The translations under genes and the position numbers were made by a program. This document shows positions 7,896-10,209 of a DNA stretch of 10,209 bases, piece after piece. The stretch spans positions 1 through 10,209 of the forward strand of contig NW_001915284.1 of NCBI RefSeq assembly GCF_000208925.1, read 5' to 3'. This DNA comes from Entamoeba histolytica HM-1:IMSS. Taxonomy: Eukaryota; Evosea; Mastigamoebida; Endamoebidae. Position 1 is the first letter of the stretch, and every line of letters starts with the position of its first letter. The notes beneath the pieces were generated by a model. The model searched no databases. It was not told the origin of the DNA and worked only from the letters and a program-made list of their open reading frames with translations.

Positions 7896-8356
7896 CAACA
7901 ATATTATCATTTTATTATTTATGCTTTGCATCTTTCTTTTTTGTTTTATTAAAATAAAAATAAATAAAAAATTTAATAAAGAATAAAGTAAATGTATTGA
8001 TACATAAGAATGATACAAATATAATTCAATTTAAACTAACATCCAATTAACTGTAATTAATTTTACCATTTCCCATAAATCTATTTCAATAACAAAATGG
8101 TTAATGTGTTATTTAATTTATACTATATTCGTTTAGAGTATTTTATTATTCGATGTTATATCATACTTCATTGTATAACTAACAATTCATTGACTTATGA
8201 ATATAGAAACAATGTATTTATTTTCTTTTCATCTTTTTAGTATTTAATTATGTTTATTAGACTCATCAACAATATCACATGTTTTGGTTATTTATTAAAA
8301 TATCTTCATTTTTTCTTCTTCTTTTATCACTATTCATATTCATATTTGATTTGGAT
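7896..8356. other. AT-rich intergenic sequence, no gene seen
   Basis: All six frames are broken. A TTTGCATC word (7924-7931) resembles the 623-720 repeat unit but stands alone. No structure or promoter can be supported. Confidence 0.6.
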
Positions 8357-8444
8357 TTCTGTTTTGAATTTATTTCTTTTATAGACTTTATAATATATTT
8401 AATCTTTCTTTAGCATTATTCTGTTTTGAATTTATTTCTTTTAT
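8357..8444. repeat. 26-bp direct repeat, 62-bp offset
   Basis: A 26-base sequence beginning TTCTGTTTTGAATTT occurs identically at 8357-8382 and 8419-8444. A third partial copy, TTCTGTTTTG, follows at 8447-8456. The spacer is ordinary AT-rich DNA. The pair is too long for chance in a random sequence, even one this rich in T, so a local duplication followed by decay of the spacer is likely. There is no sign of a transposon or coding role. Confidence 0.7.
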
Positions 8445-8456
8445 TTTTCTGTTTTG

Positions 8457-10209
8457 TTATTGGTATTATCTATTTGTTTATTCTTATTTTCATATACTAA
8501 TTTACTTATTTTATTCTATTTCACTCAAATGAAATAACCTTTGTTTATTAGATTTAATGGTTGTTATAATTATTTCTTAACTTATGTTATTTATTATATC
8601 ATTTTATCTTACTGTATTTGCTTTATTATATTTAAATTATTATTCATTATTATTTATCACTTTTTATTCTTCTTTTTATTCATTCTTTAAATATATTTTT
8701 GTAAACCATTTCAATTGTTAATTTATAGTATCTATTATTTCTCTAGTTTTTACTTGACTATTTTCTTCTTTTTATCTTTTATTCAATATACTTCATTGTT
8801 TATATTCATTCTTATTCTTTTGTATTCATTTTTCTTTTAACTATCTCATTCTTCTTTATTGGATTTTTATTCTTTCTTATTTCTATTTTCTTGTAGTATT
8901 ACTTCTGTTAATCTTTTTGTATTTCTTTTTGTTTTTAATTATTTATTCATTTCATTTGTATAGTTTATTTTCATTCATTTTCTCCATTATTATTGTTTTT
9001 CTTTTTTGATTTACTGTTAATTTTTCACTCTTAATTATATGGGTGTTATTTCATTTTATTACTTCTTCTTTTATTCTTTATTTCCTATGATTTCATGTAT
9101 TTTATTATCTTTTACTTCTATTTCTTTTTAATTTCTTAGTTCATTTAAACATCTCATTCTATTCTTATTATCATATATTCATAACTTCTGCTTTTAGTTC
9201 ATGAACATCACAAAAATTCTTTATGAATACTCTATTAGTACATCATTAGAATTATTTGTATTATTATCAATTTCATACTTCTTCTTGATAAGTTATTTTC
9301 TTCTTTTTCTTAATGAAACATGTGATTTTACATAATTTAGTTATTTATGTTATTCAATGTTGAAGAATAACTATTCTTTTAATATCATTCAATTTCTTAT
9401 CATCTTATGAATATATTTTCTTTTGCTATTTCATTCTTCTAAGTTTTTCATATAAATCTTTATTGAAAATAAAACTATATATTGTAGAGATGTATTAAAT
9501 TGAAGTGTTAATAACATTGATTTAAATAATATACATTATAGTGGTATAAAATTAATTAATATGAATAAATAAAATATAGTTTTTCTTATTCTCATCTAAT
9601 ATTTTAATTATTTTTTTTATCAGAATAAGTAATAGTCTATCTAAATTAATACAAATAGTTATTCATTCATTTAAATATTCATTTAATCAATTTTGTATAT
9701 TTTCTGATATTTTGTATTAAAAGTATTATTTAAAAACAACTTTCACTTATTTTATATTCATTAATGTAATTATTGTTCAGTTAGAATTTTAATATATTGT
9801 TAATTTTTGTTATTCAGATTATACATTCATTCATACAGATGTTATTAGTATCAAAGTAAATATGAACTTAAATTATATCCAAAAAAAATAATTTATTTAA
9901 TCTCTATTTCAAATTATTGTGTATTTCATTTATTGTATTATTATTTAGAATATTTCTAATATGTCTTGAAATGATTTTGAAATATTTTTGTATTTCTTTC
10001 ACTTATCTTTTCACCAACATCAATAAAATAAGATTCTCAAAAATTATGTTTGTTATTTTGTTTTAATTGGATATAATATTAAACATCATTCAAAGTATTT
10101 ATATTCTAATTCACTAATTGTGTTGTTATAATTATTATTTGTAATAACTACATCATTTAATTATTTGATATAATTTACTAAAAATTAATTCTATATTGCA
10201 TGTTAATGT
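8457..10209. other. Pyrimidine-rich then AT-rich intergenic sequence, no gene seen
   Basis: From about 8280 to 9480 the + strand is dominated by T and C (TTCTTTT, TTTATTCTT, TTCATT words) and A/G are scarce. After about 9480 composition returns to mixed A/T. No open frame of credible length exists on either strand, and on the minus strand the A/G-rich complement is full of TAA and TGA. I see no tRNA, rRNA or array-like tandem structure up to the window end. Confidence 0.6.

Overview
The window reads as nuclear DNA of a very AT-rich protist, most probably an Entamoeba. Three things point there. The one clear gene has a 44-nt intron that starts GTTTGTT and ends TAG, which is the Entamoeba splice-site signature. 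A TAATT poly(A)-type signal overlaps its stop codon. Codon use is strongly A/T-ending, with AGA for Arg and TTA for Leu. The species cannot be fixed from the sequence.

The window is dominated by one gene on the minus strand, 6914 down to 2935. It encodes a DOCK-family (dedicator of cytokinesis) Rho/Rac/Cdc42 guanine-nucleotide exchange factor of about 1311 residues. Two reading frames that look separate (6914-3168 and 3165-2935) are exons of this single gene. Removing 3211-3168 joins them in frame inside the DHR-2 catalytic domain, and the junction restores the family motif around LQGSLIPQVNGG. The N-terminal half is divergent, and the exact start is not certain.

Just upstream and on the opposite strand (7003-7161) lies a 52-codon open frame with protein-like composition and less A/T-biased codons than the large gene. 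I do not recognise it. It could be a tiny divergent gene or a relic of a longer one.

The flanks (1-2930 and 7162-10209) hold no protein gene that I can support. Within the left flank, 871-1466 stands out. It has a 13-bp stem-loop in a GC-richer island (871-933), then weak tRNA-like box A/box B sequence (934-990), then a run of five good hairpins (1228-1439) that looks like a structured non-coding RNA. A decayed 15-bp tandem repeat lies at 623-720. The right flank shows a switch from purine-rich to pyrimidine-rich composition, a nested palindrome (7846-7895) and a 26-bp direct repeat (8357-8444). I see no mobile-element ORF, CRISPR array, rRNA or complete tRNA.
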